Assembly: GCA_016763855.1 (NCBI GenBank)
Contig: JAESSY010000148.1
Location: 1-64,000 of the forward strand
Source of the DNA: Pseudomonadales bacterium
GTDB taxonomy: Bacteria > Pseudomonadota > Gammaproteobacteria > Pseudomonadales > Azotimanducaceae
DNA length: 64,000 bases
Direction: 5' to 3'
The position numbers and the translations under genes are program-made. Positions 1-8,820 of the stretch are shown here, piece by piece. Within the stretch, counting starts at the first letter, position 1. The number at the start of each line of letters is the position of its first letter. Under the pieces are notes generated by a model. The model searched no databases, had not been told where the DNA came from, and saw only the letters and a program-made list of their open reading frames with translations.

Positions 1-88
1 TGAAGAAATAGAAGCATTATTGCCTTGGAATGTTGATTTACAGAAGTGAAGATGGCGCTGGCAGATACGCGGAGTAATTGGCGCTTAC
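1..88 (+). mobile_element. Right end of an IS66-family element (truncated by window edge)
   Basis: Two independent signs mark this as the end of an insertion sequence. Positions 2-49 encode the tail EEIEALLPWNVDLQK followed by a stop, which resembles the C-terminal element of IS66 TnpC transposases and aligns with the tail ADLEKLLPHKL of the complete IS66 transposase later in the window. Downstream, the sequence ending at 88 is TTGGCGCTTAC; its complement starts GTAAGCG, the same seven bases that open one terminal repeat of the intact element at 53154-55594. If 88 is the true end, the 8-bp target duplication would be 89-96. The body of the element lies outside the window. Confidence 0.65.
2..49 (+). 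CDS. IS66 transposase TnpC, C-terminal fragment (cut by window edge)
   Basis: Only the last 15 codons are visible (EEIEALLPWNVDLQK, then TGA). The LLPW signature near the end is characteristic of the IS66 C-terminal element, and the gene ends about 40 bp before the presumed terminal repeat, similar to the roughly 25 bp seen for tnpC in the intact IS66 of this window. Its sequence differs clearly from that element, so the two are different IS66-type elements. Whether the gene is intact cannot be seen here. Confidence 0.55.
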   Translation, partial: EEIEALLPWNVDLQK

Positions 89-142
89 GTTATAAGTATT
101 ACGCTACTATTTTGCATATTGGTCAGAGTAACGAAGTATAAA

Positions 143-943
143 TTAGTAAATAAGATCTCTAGGTTTTAGTTTGTATTTTTCGATTACTTCATCTGCATAG
201 GTGATCATACCGGAAACCTCACTCACCTCACCGTGAACCAATCTTAGACAAGCTTCTGCCATGTCCTCAACAGGTGTCACGGCATCATCAGGGGTCGCAT
301 CGGTAATGAGCTTGTGATGAACCACACCGGGTGTGGCGACCAATCCTGGGGAAATAACGTTAACGCAAATATTGTCTCGATAGACTTCAGAGGCTAATCC
401 CGTTGTATATCTTTCCAAAGCCGCTTTACACATTCCGTAGACGGTACTACCGCGAGCCAAAACATCCTTTTTGGGATGTAATGCCGCATGAGAGGATATA
501 TTCAGTATCCATCCGGACTGCCTTTCGATCATTGAGGGCAGTATAAGCTGTGACAAATGAAACGGCGCTTTAACCTGAACCTCAAACATGAGATCAAATC
601 GATTCATTTTAAAATCCTTCACATTTAGGAAATAAGTTACGGCAGCATTGTTAACCAGAATGTCAACCGGCCCAAAAGTCTTTTCGGTTTCCGCGATCAA
701 GTTTATCCGATGATCTTCTAGAGCGAGATCGCAGCGCACAGCATGGGCCATTCCGCCACCATCATTAATACGTTTGACAACGGAATTAATACCGCCGGAG
801 AGTACATGGTCGCCGTCGTCCATCGTTCGCGCAGCTACCACAACCGATGCTCCTTCCATAGCGTAGCGAATCGCAATAGCTTCACCTATCCCACGACTGG
901 CCCCAGTCACCACAACCACCTTCCCTACAAGTAATCCTGTCAT
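143..943 (-). CDS. SDR family NAD(P)-dependent oxidoreductase
   Basis: A 266-residue classical short-chain dehydrogenase/reductase. Visible motifs are the nucleotide-binding TGASRGIG (residues 13-20), NNAA (98-101), the catalytic serine in NISS (about 150) and the Y169-x3-K173 pair in YGMCK. The PG motif typical after the active site is also present (VISPG). The ATG at 943 is preceded by GAGGGATGT, a good ribosome-binding site. The substrate cannot be told from sequence. It stands alone, transcribed toward the IS66 remnant, with the divergent cyclic-nucleotide-binding gene upstream. Confidence 0.85.
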   Translation of the reverse strand: MTGLLVGKVVVVTGASRGIGEAIAIRYAMEGASVVVAARTMDDGDHVLSGGINSVVKRINDGGGMAHAVRCDLALEDHRINLIAETEKTFGPVDILVNNAAVTYFLNVKDFKMNRFDLMFEVQVKAPFHLSQLILPSMIERQSGWILNISSHAALHPKKDVLARGSTVYGMCKAALERYTTGLASEVYRDNICVNVISPGLVATPGVVHHKLITDATPDDAVTPVEDMAEACLRLVHGEVSEVSGMITYADEVIEKYKLKPRDLIY

Positions 944-1080
944 ACATCCCTCTTGTTGCTTTCTTCAGACTCAGTCAATGTAACAGGTCTTAGGGCTTAA
1001 ACTCACGTCTTATTGATCTCGACTACACTTTATAGAGATATCCCGCTAAATCACCGAATACTGTCTCTTAGAAAACGAAC

Positions 1081-1551
1081 ATGAAACGACTGGAACCTAT
1101 AACAAGTAGCCGCGCCTTGGACATACTGAACAAGGTTCATTTTTTTGATACTTTCAGCAGCATAGAGAAAGAAATAATTACGGGGTTCCATTCACACTTT
1201 TTTCTAGTAAAAAAGGGTACGTATATCATTCGACAAGGTGGACAGGATCAGTCCTTCTACATTTTGTTAACTGGGAAGGTCGCTGTAAAAAGGAAAGATT
1301 CGCACGTTATACTAGCGAATCTGACACCGGGAGATTTTTTTGGAGAAGTTTCTTTTCTCACTGAAAGACCTAGAACCACCACTATCATTTCCATAGAAGA
1401 CTGTATTGTATTTGAGATCGACAAAGCGACGTTAAACCATCTTGATATTTGCATCAGAGAAAAGCTAAAAGACAATATTATTAAGGTTCTCGTCAACAGG
1501 CTTGATAAATTAAATGAAACCATTGTCAAGCTGCAGCAGACGGCGATTTAA
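1081..1551 (+). CDS. Cyclic nucleotide-binding domain protein (Crp-like, no DNA-binding domain)
   Basis: A 156-residue protein made almost entirely of one cNMP-binding fold. The phosphate-binding cassette is visible at residues 84-100 (PGDFFGEVSFLTERPRTTT, with G88, E89 and R98 in the ligand positions). The domain is followed by a short helical tail, and there is no room for the helix-turn-helix of CRP/FNR proteins, so it is probably a stand-alone sensor or a regulatory subunit and not a transcription factor. Its last 26 bp overlap tail-to-tail with the acetyltransferase gene on the other strand. The ligand and partner are unknown. Confidence 0.8.
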   Translation: MKRLEPITSSRALDILNKVHFFDTFSSIEKEIITGFHSHFFLVKKGTYIIRQGGQDQSFYILLTGKVAVKRKDSHVILANLTPGDFFGEVSFLTERPRTTTIISIEDCIVFEIDKATLNHLDICIREKLKDNIIKVLVNRLDKLNETIVKLQQTAI

Positions 1552-2002
1552 GAACTAAGACCAATTTTAGAGAACTACAGTTCCGTCTAAGATAGGAGAA
1601 ACCCATTTTTTCGTAAAGCGAAATTGCTTCTTTGTTGGAGCGGATAACTTCCAGTTTAATTGTCTTAGCGTTCAAGTCTGTGCTCTGTTTAATGATCGCC
1701 GAGGTCAGCATTTCACCAATTCCTTCGCGTCGATACTTCTCTGAAACAAAAAGCCCGAATAAAGTAAATTTCTTATCCATCCATCCTAGGGACACCATCC
1801 CTACTAATTTATCATTCGTGAATGCACCAATAACAATTGTATTTGTACTCACCACTAGCCGTTGCGCTTCATTTTGGGTGAGGCCATTTTCAGGGTCCCT
1901 ATTTCCACGGTAGTTTTTATCTGTATTTGCTTCTTTTCTTAAAACAGAATAAACATTAGCATCTGTATCACTTAGTCTTCGGATTTCTATTAAGTGAGAC
2001 AT
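1526..2002 (-). CDS. GNAT family N-acetyltransferase
   Basis: A 158-residue Gcn5-related acetyltransferase that would transfer an acetyl group from acetyl-CoA to an amine. Motif A is clear (LFVSEKYRREGIGEMLTSAI, with the RREGIG acetyl-CoA pyrophosphate loop), followed by the NKEAISLYEKMGF motif B typical of RimI-like members. The substrate is not predictable. The 3' end overlaps the convergent cyclic-nucleotide gene by 26 bp. It starts two bases after the stop of the upstream transporter gene on the same strand, so the VOC, transporter and acetyltransferase genes probably form one transcript. Confidence 0.85.
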   Translation of the reverse strand: MSHLIEIRRLSDTDANVYSVLRKEANTDKNYRGNRDPENGLTQNEAQRLVVSTNTIVIGAFTNDKLVGMVSLGWMDKKFTLFGLFVSEKYRREGIGEMLTSAIIKQSTDLNAKTIKLEVIRSNKEAISLYEKMGFSYLRRNCSSLKLVLVLKSPSAAA

Positions 2003-2004
2003 GA

Positions 2005-3216
2005 TTAATCGTAATCGTGATTTTTTTCAGCATATTTGCTTAGCGGGAATATTAGCGCTAACCACAATAAGGCTGCCGCTAGTCCAGCAGCCAAAAAGTA
2101 ATTATTAACCAAAACCCCTGCTCTCTGCAGAATGACAATAACTACTGAAGATGCACCTTTACCCGTTCTGTATGCAAATACATCTATAATTTGTTTAGTC
2201 CTATAACGTTCATCAAAACTAAGAGGGACGTAGAGGACTTCCTTTGCCGCCCGAAATAGGGAATAGTCAAAAGCTTTAAAGAGGAAAAAAGCTAAACCAA
2301 CACTAAATATACTTGGATCATAGACCGCATATCCGATTGCAAACAGATGGATGCTAGGCATAAGAAAGTGTGTCCATCTAAGACCAACAAAACTCAACAA
2401 CAGTGGCACAATGACAAATTGTAATATTAACACCGAACTATTCAGTGTTCCCCAGAACCATCCCTGGAAGGCTGTTTCATCATCAACTCTTCCCGCAAAT
2501 TCTATAGATAATAGTGATTGGAACTTCAGATCTAATACGACCGATAGGAGCTGGGAAAGCAATACAACCACTAACAAATAGGCAAGTGTTGGATTCCTTT
2601 TAAGCCAATGCCAACCCATTTGATCACTACTATTTCCAGGATCATTGATAGGTTCGCCACCTAATCGATAGGTGTAATTTGAGACCAACACAGCAGGTAA
2701 AAGAAACAGCGCAGCGATGAGCACCATAGTTTCACTCCCCCAAGTACCAGCCATAACACCCACTAAGGTTCCACCTAATGCACCGCCTAAACCTGCAATG
2801 CCTGTTATCGGTCCATTTAATTTTTTGGCATTCTTTGGAGATAAAGTCGAGTTGATATAACTCCAATATTGTTCAATCAAAAGCACGATATAGAGTTCTT
2901 TTGTAAGGTATAAGAATGGCGTGACGGCTTTACTCCCGTTGATTAACAGCAAATAGCAAGAAAATATTATAAGAGATGATCCTAGCGACGTGACAATGAG
3001 TGTTCTGCGCGGGCCGAGGATACTCAGTATCTTGTTATATATTGCTAATCCTAAAAGTACCACCACAGGCATCAAAGCCATGACCAATGGTAGATTCTCT
3101 GCTCCGTAGGCAGATTTAAATAATACAGTTGCAGCAGAGCGAACAAATTCATAGCCCGTAAGCGTAAAGGCTGCCGCTATTGCCATCAAACCTGCAACTT
3201 TATATTCCGAATTCAT
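2005..3216 (-). CDS. ATP/ADP translocase-like (NTP/NDP exchange / MFS-like) transporter
   Basis: A polytopic inner-membrane protein of about 403 residues with some 10-12 hydrophobic segments. The motifs EQYWSYINS, FKAFDYSLFRAAKEVLYVPL and YRTKQIIDVFAYRTGKG resemble the bacterial relatives of plastid/rickettsial nucleotide carriers (TlcC/Npt-like). Free-living bacteria carry such proteins with unknown substrates, so nucleotide exchange should not be assumed. A longer reading from a TTG at 3234 is possible, but the ATG at 3216 overlaps the stop of the upstream VOC gene in an ATGA arrangement, which indicates translational coupling and was chosen as the start. Confidence 0.75.
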   Translation of the reverse strand: MNSEYKVAGLMAIAAAFTLTGYEFVRSAATVLFKSAYGAENLPLVMALMPVVVLLGLAIYNKILSILGPRRTLIVTSLGSSLIIFSCYLLLINGSKAVTPFLYLTKELYIVLLIEQYWSYINSTLSPKNAKKLNGPITGIAGLGGALGGTLVGVMAGTWGSETMVLIAALFLLPAVLVSNYTYRLGGEPINDPGNSSDQMGWHWLKRNPTLAYLLVVVLLSQLLSVVLDLKFQSLLSIEFAGRVDDETAFQGWFWGTLNSSVLILQFVIVPLLLSFVGLRWTHFLMPSIHLFAIGYAVYDPSIFSVGLAFFLFKAFDYSLFRAAKEVLYVPLSFDERYRTKQIIDVFAYRTGKGASSVVIVILQRAGVLVNNYFLAAGLAAALLWLALIFPLSKYAEKNHDYD

Positions 3217-3551
3217 CGAGGATGATCTTCCCAATAGACTTCAAAAACATTCCCTTCCGGATCTTGGGCTTTAAAGGCGCAATAGTTTTCAGCATCTTTA
3301 AATTTAAGCTCAAATTTTTCCGCCAAATTAATTACACTTTCTTTATCAGTACAGCGAAATCCAAAATGGCTTTTACCTTTGTAGTCTAATGGTTCGCCTT
3401 TTTCAAAAACTAAGAGCGTTCCAAAACCAAAAACAAATCCCCCTTCAGACCTAAATCCGAATTTTTTTGCATACCATTCAGCTAACCACTCTGGTTTTCG
3501 AGCTGGCAAATTGACATGATCCAAACGAATTTCAGGTGTTTCACTCATCAT
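3213..3551 (-). CDS. VOC family protein (glyoxalase/bleomycin-resistance fold)
   Basis: A 112-residue single-domain protein with the paired beta-alpha-beta-beta-beta pattern of the vicinal oxygen chelate superfamily: an N-terminal LDHVNLPAR strand with a candidate metal-ligand His, an FGFRSEGGF turn, and a C-terminal FEVYWEDHP strand with a candidate Glu ligand. Members include dioxygenases, glyoxalases and resistance proteins, so the reaction is open. It is the first gene of a coupled set with the downstream transporter (4-bp overlap). The start could be either of the two adjacent ATGs (MMSE). Confidence 0.8.
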   Translation of the reverse strand: MMSETPEIRLDHVNLPARKPEWLAEWYAKKFGFRSEGGFVFGFGTLLVFEKGEPLDYKGKSHFGFRCTDKESVINLAEKFELKFKDAENYCAFKAQDPEGNVFEVYWEDHPR

Positions 3552-3726
3552 GAGGTCAAATTATTTAGGGGATTAAAGTACTAACAAGAGAATACCATGT
3601 AAGAAGCCTTAAACTTTAGCACCCGCCTTACATGAATTAATTAAATAGGCGGGATGAATCTAAATCCTTGGTAGTCTTCGACATCATCAGCTATCGTGCC
3701 AATTAAACTACCACTAGATCAATGTC

Positions 3727-4881
3727 ATGCAAAGACCCACAAACAAACCCAATAACCCTAGATTTTCTTCAGGGCCCACCTCAAAACGACCTGGTTGGTC
3801 CATAAAAAAATTAGACACATCTAGCCTTGGTAGATCCCACAGAGCTAAAACAGAAAAAGCAAAGCTAAAAGAAGTCATCGATCTGAGCAAAAAACTACTT
3901 GGCATTCCCAATGACTATCTTCTGGGAATCGTCCCTGGATCTGACACGGGTGCCTTTGAACTCGCACTCTGGTCAATGTTAGGACAAAGATCCGTCGATG
4001 TAGTTTCCTGGGAAAGTTTTGGTCAGGGGTGGCGTACAGACATTCAGAAACAACTAAAGCTCGATGATGTTCGTGACATCTCAGCAGATTATGGTGACCT
4101 GCCGATACTCAGCGATGTTGATTGCAATCGGGATGTTGTTTTCACTTGGAACGGCACTACATCAGGTGTCAGAGTACCAAATGCAGACTGGATCACCGAA
4201 GACAGACAGGGACTAACTTTCTGTGATGCGACATCCGCGGTTTTCGCAATGCCCATCGACTGGAAAAAACTCGATGTTGTCACCTGGTCATGGCAGAAGG
4301 TATTAGGGGGTGAAGCGGGTCAAGGTATGTTGGCACTTTCACCGCGGGCCGTTGAACGCTTGGAAAGTTATGTACCACCATGGCCTTTACCGAAGATATT
4401 TCGTCTTACCAAAAATGGTAAACTGAATTTAGATATATTTAATGGCGCAACAATTAATACGCCTTCGATGATGGCAGTTGAAGACCAGTTAGATGCGCTA
4501 CAATGGGCAACCGAAATTGGCGGTTTGAAAGGCCTGATTTCACGTTCGAGTAAAAATCTTGATGTTATAACACGCTGGATTGACCAATCGGACTGGGCAG
4601 ATTTTCTTGCATCCAATGTGAAATTCCGATCTTCTACTTCAATTTGTATTAAAATAATTGATCCATGGTTCCTTTCATTGGATTCAGAAATGCGACAGAC
4701 CTTTGTCAAAAAAATAGTACAATTGTTAGATAGGGAAGGCATTGCCTTTGACATTGGTGGTCATAGGGACGCTCCTACCGGTCTTCGAATTTGGGGTGGC
4801 GCAACAATTGAAAGTTCAGACATAACAAGTTTAATGCCCTGGTTAGACTGGGCATTTTTTACACTAAAGTCTGACGCGTAA
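3727..4881 (+). CDS. serC: Phosphoserine aminotransferase
   Basis: A 384-residue PLP-dependent class V aminotransferase that converts 3-phosphohydroxypyruvate and glutamate to phosphoserine and 2-oxoglutarate in serine (and pyridoxal phosphate) synthesis. The N-terminal [12 protein letters not shown] and LGRSHRAK segments and the overall length match the SerC branch seen in methanogens and many alphaproteobacteria, which differs from the E. coli type. D167 (CDATS) should contact the PLP pyridine nitrogen and K191 (SWQK) should form the Schiff base. It is a single gene followed by a hairpin terminator. Confidence 0.88.
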   Translation: MQRPTNKPNNPRFSSGPTSKRPGWSIKKLDTSSLGRSHRAKTEKAKLKEVIDLSKKLLGIPNDYLLGIVPGSDTGAFELALWSMLGQRSVDVVSWESFGQGWRTDIQKQLKLDDVRDISADYGDLPILSDVDCNRDVVFTWNGTTSGVRVPNADWITEDRQGLTFCDATSAVFAMPIDWKKLDVVTWSWQKVLGGEAGQGMLALSPRAVERLESYVPPWPLPKIFRLTKNGKLNLDIFNGATINTPSMMAVEDQLDALQWATEIGGLKGLISRSSKNLDVITRWIDQSDWADFLASNVKFRSSTSICIKIIDPWFLSLDSEMRQTFVKKIVQLLDREGIAFDIGGHRDAPTGLRIWGGATIESSDITSLMPWLDWAFFTLKSDA

Positions 4882-4904
4882 AAAAGATAAACAAAGCTAT
4901 AGAG

Positions 4905-4944
4905 AACTACCGAACACAAGTACGTTCGTACTCGGTAGTTTTTT
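4905..4944 (+). terminator. Rho-independent terminator after serC
   Basis: An 8-bp outer stem AACTACCG/CGGTAGTT encloses a second perfect stem AGTACG/CGTACT with a two-base loop, and the structure is followed by TTTT. It lies about 23 bp past the serC stop. Its far edge touches the stop codon of the small minus-strand gene. Confidence 0.8.
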
Positions 4945-5050
4945 AAGGGCGAGTTTTAACTTTATCCCGCTTCTCTTTTCTTTTCTCCTTTAATGTTTTT
5001 TGCGCCTTTGATTTATCGTTACTTTTGCGCTTATCTTTACCTTTTGCCAT
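4943..5050 (-). CDS. Small lysine-rich basic protein (35 aa)
   Basis: An ORF of 35 residues in which about two thirds are charged (MAKGKDKRKSNDKSKAQK at the start, then a TLKEKRKEKRDK segment). It has a clear ribosome-binding site, AGGAGATAATTT before the ATG at 5050, which argues that it is translated. Short basic proteins with a TLKEKR-type motif occur in many proteobacteria and are annotated as hypothetical. Nucleic-acid or ribosome binding would fit the charge but is inference. It ends exactly at the serC terminator. Confidence 0.6.
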   Translation of the reverse strand: MAKGKDKRKSNDKSKAQKTLKEKRKEKRDKVKTRP

Positions 5051-5629
5051 AAATTATCTCCTATAAACTAATATTGATTCATTACTTAAAGGCTTAATTA
5101 TTCATTATCAGGTTCCTCCCGCGTCAATATAGCAGTATCTATGATTTCAATATTTATGAAGTTCACAAAATAGGAAAATGTGAGCAGTGAAGTAGTATGC
5201 AGAACTACTGATGTGATTTAGTTTACAACCCTTATTTAAGTGATTGGTGACTTCAACATAGTAGGCTCAAAGCTTAAGAATTTAGCATAATTTTAATCGT
5301 TTTGTTTAGATTGTCAATTACCTTCTTTTCTCTCCTACGCTACATAATTAATTATCACTTGCCACTCTTGCTCTAAAATACTAAGGTGTAAGAAATAACC
5401 ACTGGCTAGGAGGCTCTTAATGATAGTGATAAATATTACAATGAGAAGCGCTTCTGTGCTCAGTGGACTTGGCTGAATTTAATCAATTAATTCGCTCGGG
5501 ATTTCACCTCGGCACCTTAAGCAATGCTGCTCTCTCTTTTCTCTTGTTTCAAATTTCATGTCTGTGAGATGTGTACCAACTGAAGCAATTGTTATCTGTG
5601 ACTCTTTACTTGTGCAGCATAGAGTCTAA
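5051..5629. other. 579-bp intergenic region without a convincing gene
   Basis: Contains the upstream region of the small basic protein (minus strand) and of rsgA (plus strand). The one notable item is an 18-codon ORF at 5420-5476 preceded by CTAGGAGGCTCTTA, a strong ribosome-binding site, with a perfect 10-bp palindrome GAAGCGCTTC inside it. No tRNA, riboswitch or insertion sequence was recognised. Confidence 0.5.
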
Positions 5630-6727
5630 TTGAAGGTGGAAAATACATTGGAACAAACATTTACATTAGCTCAATTGGGTTGGAAAAATTTCTTTCAACA
5701 GCAACTTGAAGCTGACAACACATTAATACCCGCTAGAGTCTGTCGTCAGGATAGAAGTGGCTATCAACTTATGTCTGAGCACGGGATTTTGTTAGGCTCC
5801 CTACCTGGTATCTCACGTTTAGAGGTACGATCAAAAGCAGAGTTACCCACTGTTGGAGACTGGGTCTTAGTTCGAAAGGTAGAAGCTGATAATCCTAACC
5901 AAGTCATTATTCACACAACACTAGAACGATCAACAAAATTTAGTCGTAAGGAAGCAGGCGAAAAGTTTGGCGAACAAGTCGTTGCTGCCAACATCGATAC
6001 TATTTTTATCGTAACCGGTCTAGATGACAATTTTAACGTCAAAAGGATAGAACGTTATTTACTGCTTACCTGGGCGAGTGGTGCAACACCGGTAATCGTG
6101 CTTAACAAAGCTGATCTGTGCTCGAATCTCGAAAAGAAACTCGATCAAGTAGCCCAAGTTTCAATGGGTACCGTAACTCTCGTCGTATCAGCCATGAATG
6201 ATGAAGGTATGGATGATCTCAAGGAATGGATAACAGAGGGAACAACTGTTGCTGTTTTAGGATCATCCGGTGTCGGCAAATCCACAATTATCAATCGCCT
6301 ATTAGGCTACTCGCATTTTAAAACGGGAGATGTCCGAGAAGGAGATAGTAAAGGCCGACATACGACTACCCACAGAGAATTATGCTTGATCGATACGGGT
6401 GGTCTAGTGATTGATACACCCGGTATGAGAGAGATACAGTTTTGGGTTGATAAAAATTCATCACTTTCGAGCTATGATGATGTAGAAAGCATCGCAATGA
6501 CCTGTCGTTTTAACGATTGTGTACATGAAGCTGAACCTGGATGTGCCGTAAAAAAAGCGATGGAGTCAGGGGAGCTTGGTGAGGATCGATTTAATAGTTA
6601 CATTAAATTTCAGAAAGAAATTGCCTTTTTTGAAGAACAACAAAACGCAAGCCTAAAGCTGGAAAGAAAAAACGAACATAAACGATTTACTAAACTTATT
6701 CGTCACAGACCAACTAAAAGAGACTAA
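5630..6727 (+). CDS. rsgA: Ribosome small subunit-dependent GTPase A
   Basis: A 365-residue circularly permuted GTPase that checks late 30S subunit maturation. An N-terminal OB-like region is followed by the G motifs in permuted order: NKAD (159-162), VSA (G5), the P-loop GSSGVGKS (211-218) and DTPG (262-265). The C-terminal zinc-binding knuckle is also present (C292, C297, H299, C305). The reading starts at TTG 5630. A TTG at 5648 with AAGGTGG eight bases upstream is an equally good or better start, giving 359 residues. The opening LAQLGWKNFF is typical of this RsgA subgroup. Confidence 0.9.
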   Translation: MKVENTLEQTFTLAQLGWKNFFQQQLEADNTLIPARVCRQDRSGYQLMSEHGILLGSLPGISRLEVRSKAELPTVGDWVLVRKVEADNPNQVIIHTTLERSTKFSRKEAGEKFGEQVVAANIDTIFIVTGLDDNFNVKRIERYLLLTWASGATPVIVLNKADLCSNLEKKLDQVAQVSMGTVTLVVSAMNDEGMDDLKEWITEGTTVAVLGSSGVGKSTIINRLLGYSHFKTGDVREGDSKGRHTTTHRELCLIDTGGLVIDTPGMREIQFWVDKNSSLSSYDDVESIAMTCRFNDCVHEAEPGCAVKKAMESGELGEDRFNSYIKFQKEIAFFEEQQNASLKLERKNEHKRFTKLIRHRPTKRD

Positions 6728-6740
6728 TAAATTGCAAATA

Positions 6741-6766
6741 AAAAAGGACGCATTGCGTCCCTTTTT
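6741..6766. terminator. Bidirectional terminator between rsgA and the TonB2 operon
   Basis: The hairpin GGACGC-ATT-GCGTCC is flanked by AAAAAG on the left and CTTTTT on the right, so it can end transcription from both strands. It sits between the rsgA stop and the 3' end of the convergent TPR-protein gene. Confidence 0.85.
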
Positions 6767-6811
6767 AACTATATATAAATCTACTTACAAAACTATCTAC
6801 GAAAACTACGT

Positions 6812-8161
6812 TTAATCACCTTCAACCATTTCTTTAAGTGCAGCAAGACGTTTCTTTTCACTGTTTATGTAACGAATATACTGGCGTGAGCTTTTTGCCT
6901 TAGATTTATCTTTTGCAGCAGCACGAAATGCTTTGGTAGCATCCGACCAATCCTGAGTCTGCATCAAAGAAATACCCATCCAAAACTGCACATCTTCCTC
7001 ACTTTTTAGGTCACCCGCATCGAGCGCACTCTGATATGCGTTAGACGCTTCTTTATGACGATCTTCATTTGCTAAAGCTTGCGCAAGCCTATAGAAAACT
7101 TCTCCGTCTTCAGCATATTGAGTTGCTTGCTTCCAGGTATCAATCGCTTTGCTATGTTCTTGCGCCATCGTATAAGCCGTCGCAAGAATTCGAATGTTCT
7201 TTTCATTTTTTTCGACTAGTTCTTCTTCAAAACCCTTTTCAAGAATAGAAGCAGCTTCTATAGGAACTGAGGCATTAAGTAAGCGTTGTGACAACATAAC
7301 GACTTCACTTTCTTTAGCAAACATACCCTGAATATAAGCTGCGTAGTAAGCAGAAAGCGCTTTATCTTCCCAATCTTTCTCAGCATACATACCTGCTAGG
7401 TGCATCCAGTATTGTTTCTTCGGAAATTCTACGACCATTCTTTCTAAAACTTTAATTACATTGTCGTAATCTTTAAGTTCGTTATAGAGGACAACATACA
7501 AATATAACCAGTTTTCTTTCATTTCCTTTTCAAGAAGGACGGTAAATTCCTCCACCACTTTTACTTGGGCTAGTGATTTATGAAATTGTTCAAGTTCGTA
7601 ATACGCACTCGCTTTAATAAAAGCAACATTAGTGTCAGGCCTATCGTTTAACACTTCCCATCGATTCATATAGTCGATAGCTTTTTGATATTGCTCACCG
7701 GCATAGTACAACTGAAATAATGCCCGAACTGCAGAAAGTTCTAAACCGAGAGATATTTCCATTTGAGGCAATTTTAATACACTCTCATAAGCCTTGATTG
7801 TATTTGGCGTATCTTCAAGTATGTAGTATGCAAAAGCTTTAGTATTCCAGATCTGAGCAATTTCATAAGGGCTATTGCCACGACGACCTAATAATCTTTC
7901 GAGTAGTTTTATTGCGGCAGCTGGATCAGCCTTTGGCAATACTTCAGGTTTTTTACCTTCGTCATATTGTACCGAGTCTGGATCAATCAATGCTTGTGCT
8001 TCTGCTAAAACTTTGTAGGTTCTTTCTTTGAGTGGGGCGACACGACGTTTCTGTTTTTTCTTTTCAGCGGCAGAAACACTGCTACCTAAAGTCAATGATG
8101 TGATATTTTCAAGAGCGACAGGACCTACCAATATTAAAATTGCGATAATTAGATATTTCAT
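6812..8161 (-). CDS. TPR-repeat protein of the TonB2 system
   Basis: A 449-residue periplasmic or envelope protein. An N-terminal hydrophobic signal peptide (about residues 1-31, ending around SVSAA) is followed by a lysine-rich stretch and many helix-turn-helix repeats of the tetratricopeptide kind (for example AFAYYILEDTPNTIKAYESV, FYRLAQALANEDRHKEASNA, FWMGISLMQTQDWSDATKAF). It is the last gene of the TonB2-type operon, nine bases after tonB, a position where gammaproteobacteria often carry a TPR gene. The role is probably scaffolding of the energy-transducing complex; no enzymatic motif is seen. Confidence 0.8.
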   Translation of the reverse strand: MKYLIIAILILVGPVALENITSLTLGSSVSAAEKKKQKRRVAPLKERTYKVLAEAQALIDPDSVQYDEGKKPEVLPKADPAAAIKLLERLLGRRGNSPYEIAQIWNTKAFAYYILEDTPNTIKAYESVLKLPQMEISLGLELSAVRALFQLYYAGEQYQKAIDYMNRWEVLNDRPDTNVAFIKASAYYELEQFHKSLAQVKVVEEFTVLLEKEMKENWLYLYVVLYNELKDYDNVIKVLERMVVEFPKKQYWMHLAGMYAEKDWEDKALSAYYAAYIQGMFAKESEVVMLSQRLLNASVPIEAASILEKGFEEELVEKNEKNIRILATAYTMAQEHSKAIDTWKQATQYAEDGEVFYRLAQALANEDRHKEASNAYQSALDAGDLKSEEDVQFWMGISLMQTQDWSDATKAFRAAAKDKSKAKSSRQYIRYINSEKKRLAALKEMVEGD

Positions 8162-8170
8162 ATTGCCCTC

Positions 8171-8815
8171 TTATTCTTCTAATTCAAAGATGATCTTGTT
8201 TTGGACACCTGCAGTTTCTACAGGCTCACCATCAATCACTTTTGGCTTATATTTAAATTTCGAAGCAGCTCTTAATGCAGATTTATCAAACACACTATTC
8301 GGAGAATCAACACATTGGCCTTGACTCTTATTCTTAGTCCAACCGCAATTAGCTACAATCAAAGCGTCTTTTACTGTTCCCTGGGCGCTTACGGTAAACT
8401 CAACGATCGCCCAACCTGTCATACCACGAGATAATGCTCGACGCGGGTATTGAGGTGAAACCTTAACGATAGGTAAATATTCACCATCACTGATGCCAAA
8501 GCCTCCTCCAGCAATATCAATACCTGCTGTTGCATCAACACCGCTCATAGAAAAAGCCGTTGCGTCAACCGCAACACTCAAATTGACCTGAGGTACATCC
8601 GGTGGTGGCTCATCTGGTGGTGGCGGCTTCTTCGCTTTTCTTTTCTTGGTCTGTACATCATTGTCCTTCTTGACGCGGACAATATCGACAATCGTGCCAC
8701 CGGGGTCATCGTCCAAAGCTAAATGGTTACCAATGATCAGAGATTGCATCAGGTAAAACAAAGCTAGGGTAACTAAAGCACCAACAAAGATAGATAAACT
8801 GAATCTAATAGCCAT
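8171..8815 (-). CDS. tonB2: TonB2-type energy transducer TonB
   Basis: A 214-residue protein with the layout of TonB: an N-terminal membrane anchor (about residues 7-29), a periplasmic spacer with a KKPPPPDEPPPDVP proline-rich stretch, and a C-terminal TonB domain (YPRRALSRGMTGWAIVEFTV, then ALRAASKFKYKPKVIDGEPV). It passes proton-motive energy from ExbB/ExbD to outer-membrane siderophore, haem or B12 receptors. It lies five bases downstream of exbD. The presence of ttpC and DUF3450 in the operon marks it as the TonB2 type and not the TonB1 type. Confidence 0.88.
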   Translation of the reverse strand: MAIRFSLSIFVGALVTLALFYLMQSLIIGNHLALDDDPGGTIVDIVRVKKDNDVQTKKRKAKKPPPPDEPPPDVPQVNLSVAVDATAFSMSGVDATAGIDIAGGGFGISDGEYLPIVKVSPQYPRRALSRGMTGWAIVEFTVSAQGTVKDALIVANCGWTKNKSQGQCVDSPNSVFDKSALRAASKFKYKPKVIDGEPVETAGVQNKIIFELEE

Positions 8816-8820
8816 AATAC

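Noticed and set aside
5420-5476. 18-codon ORF with a strong ribosome-binding site
   Set aside because: Too short to support without conservation; noted only in the intergenic entry.
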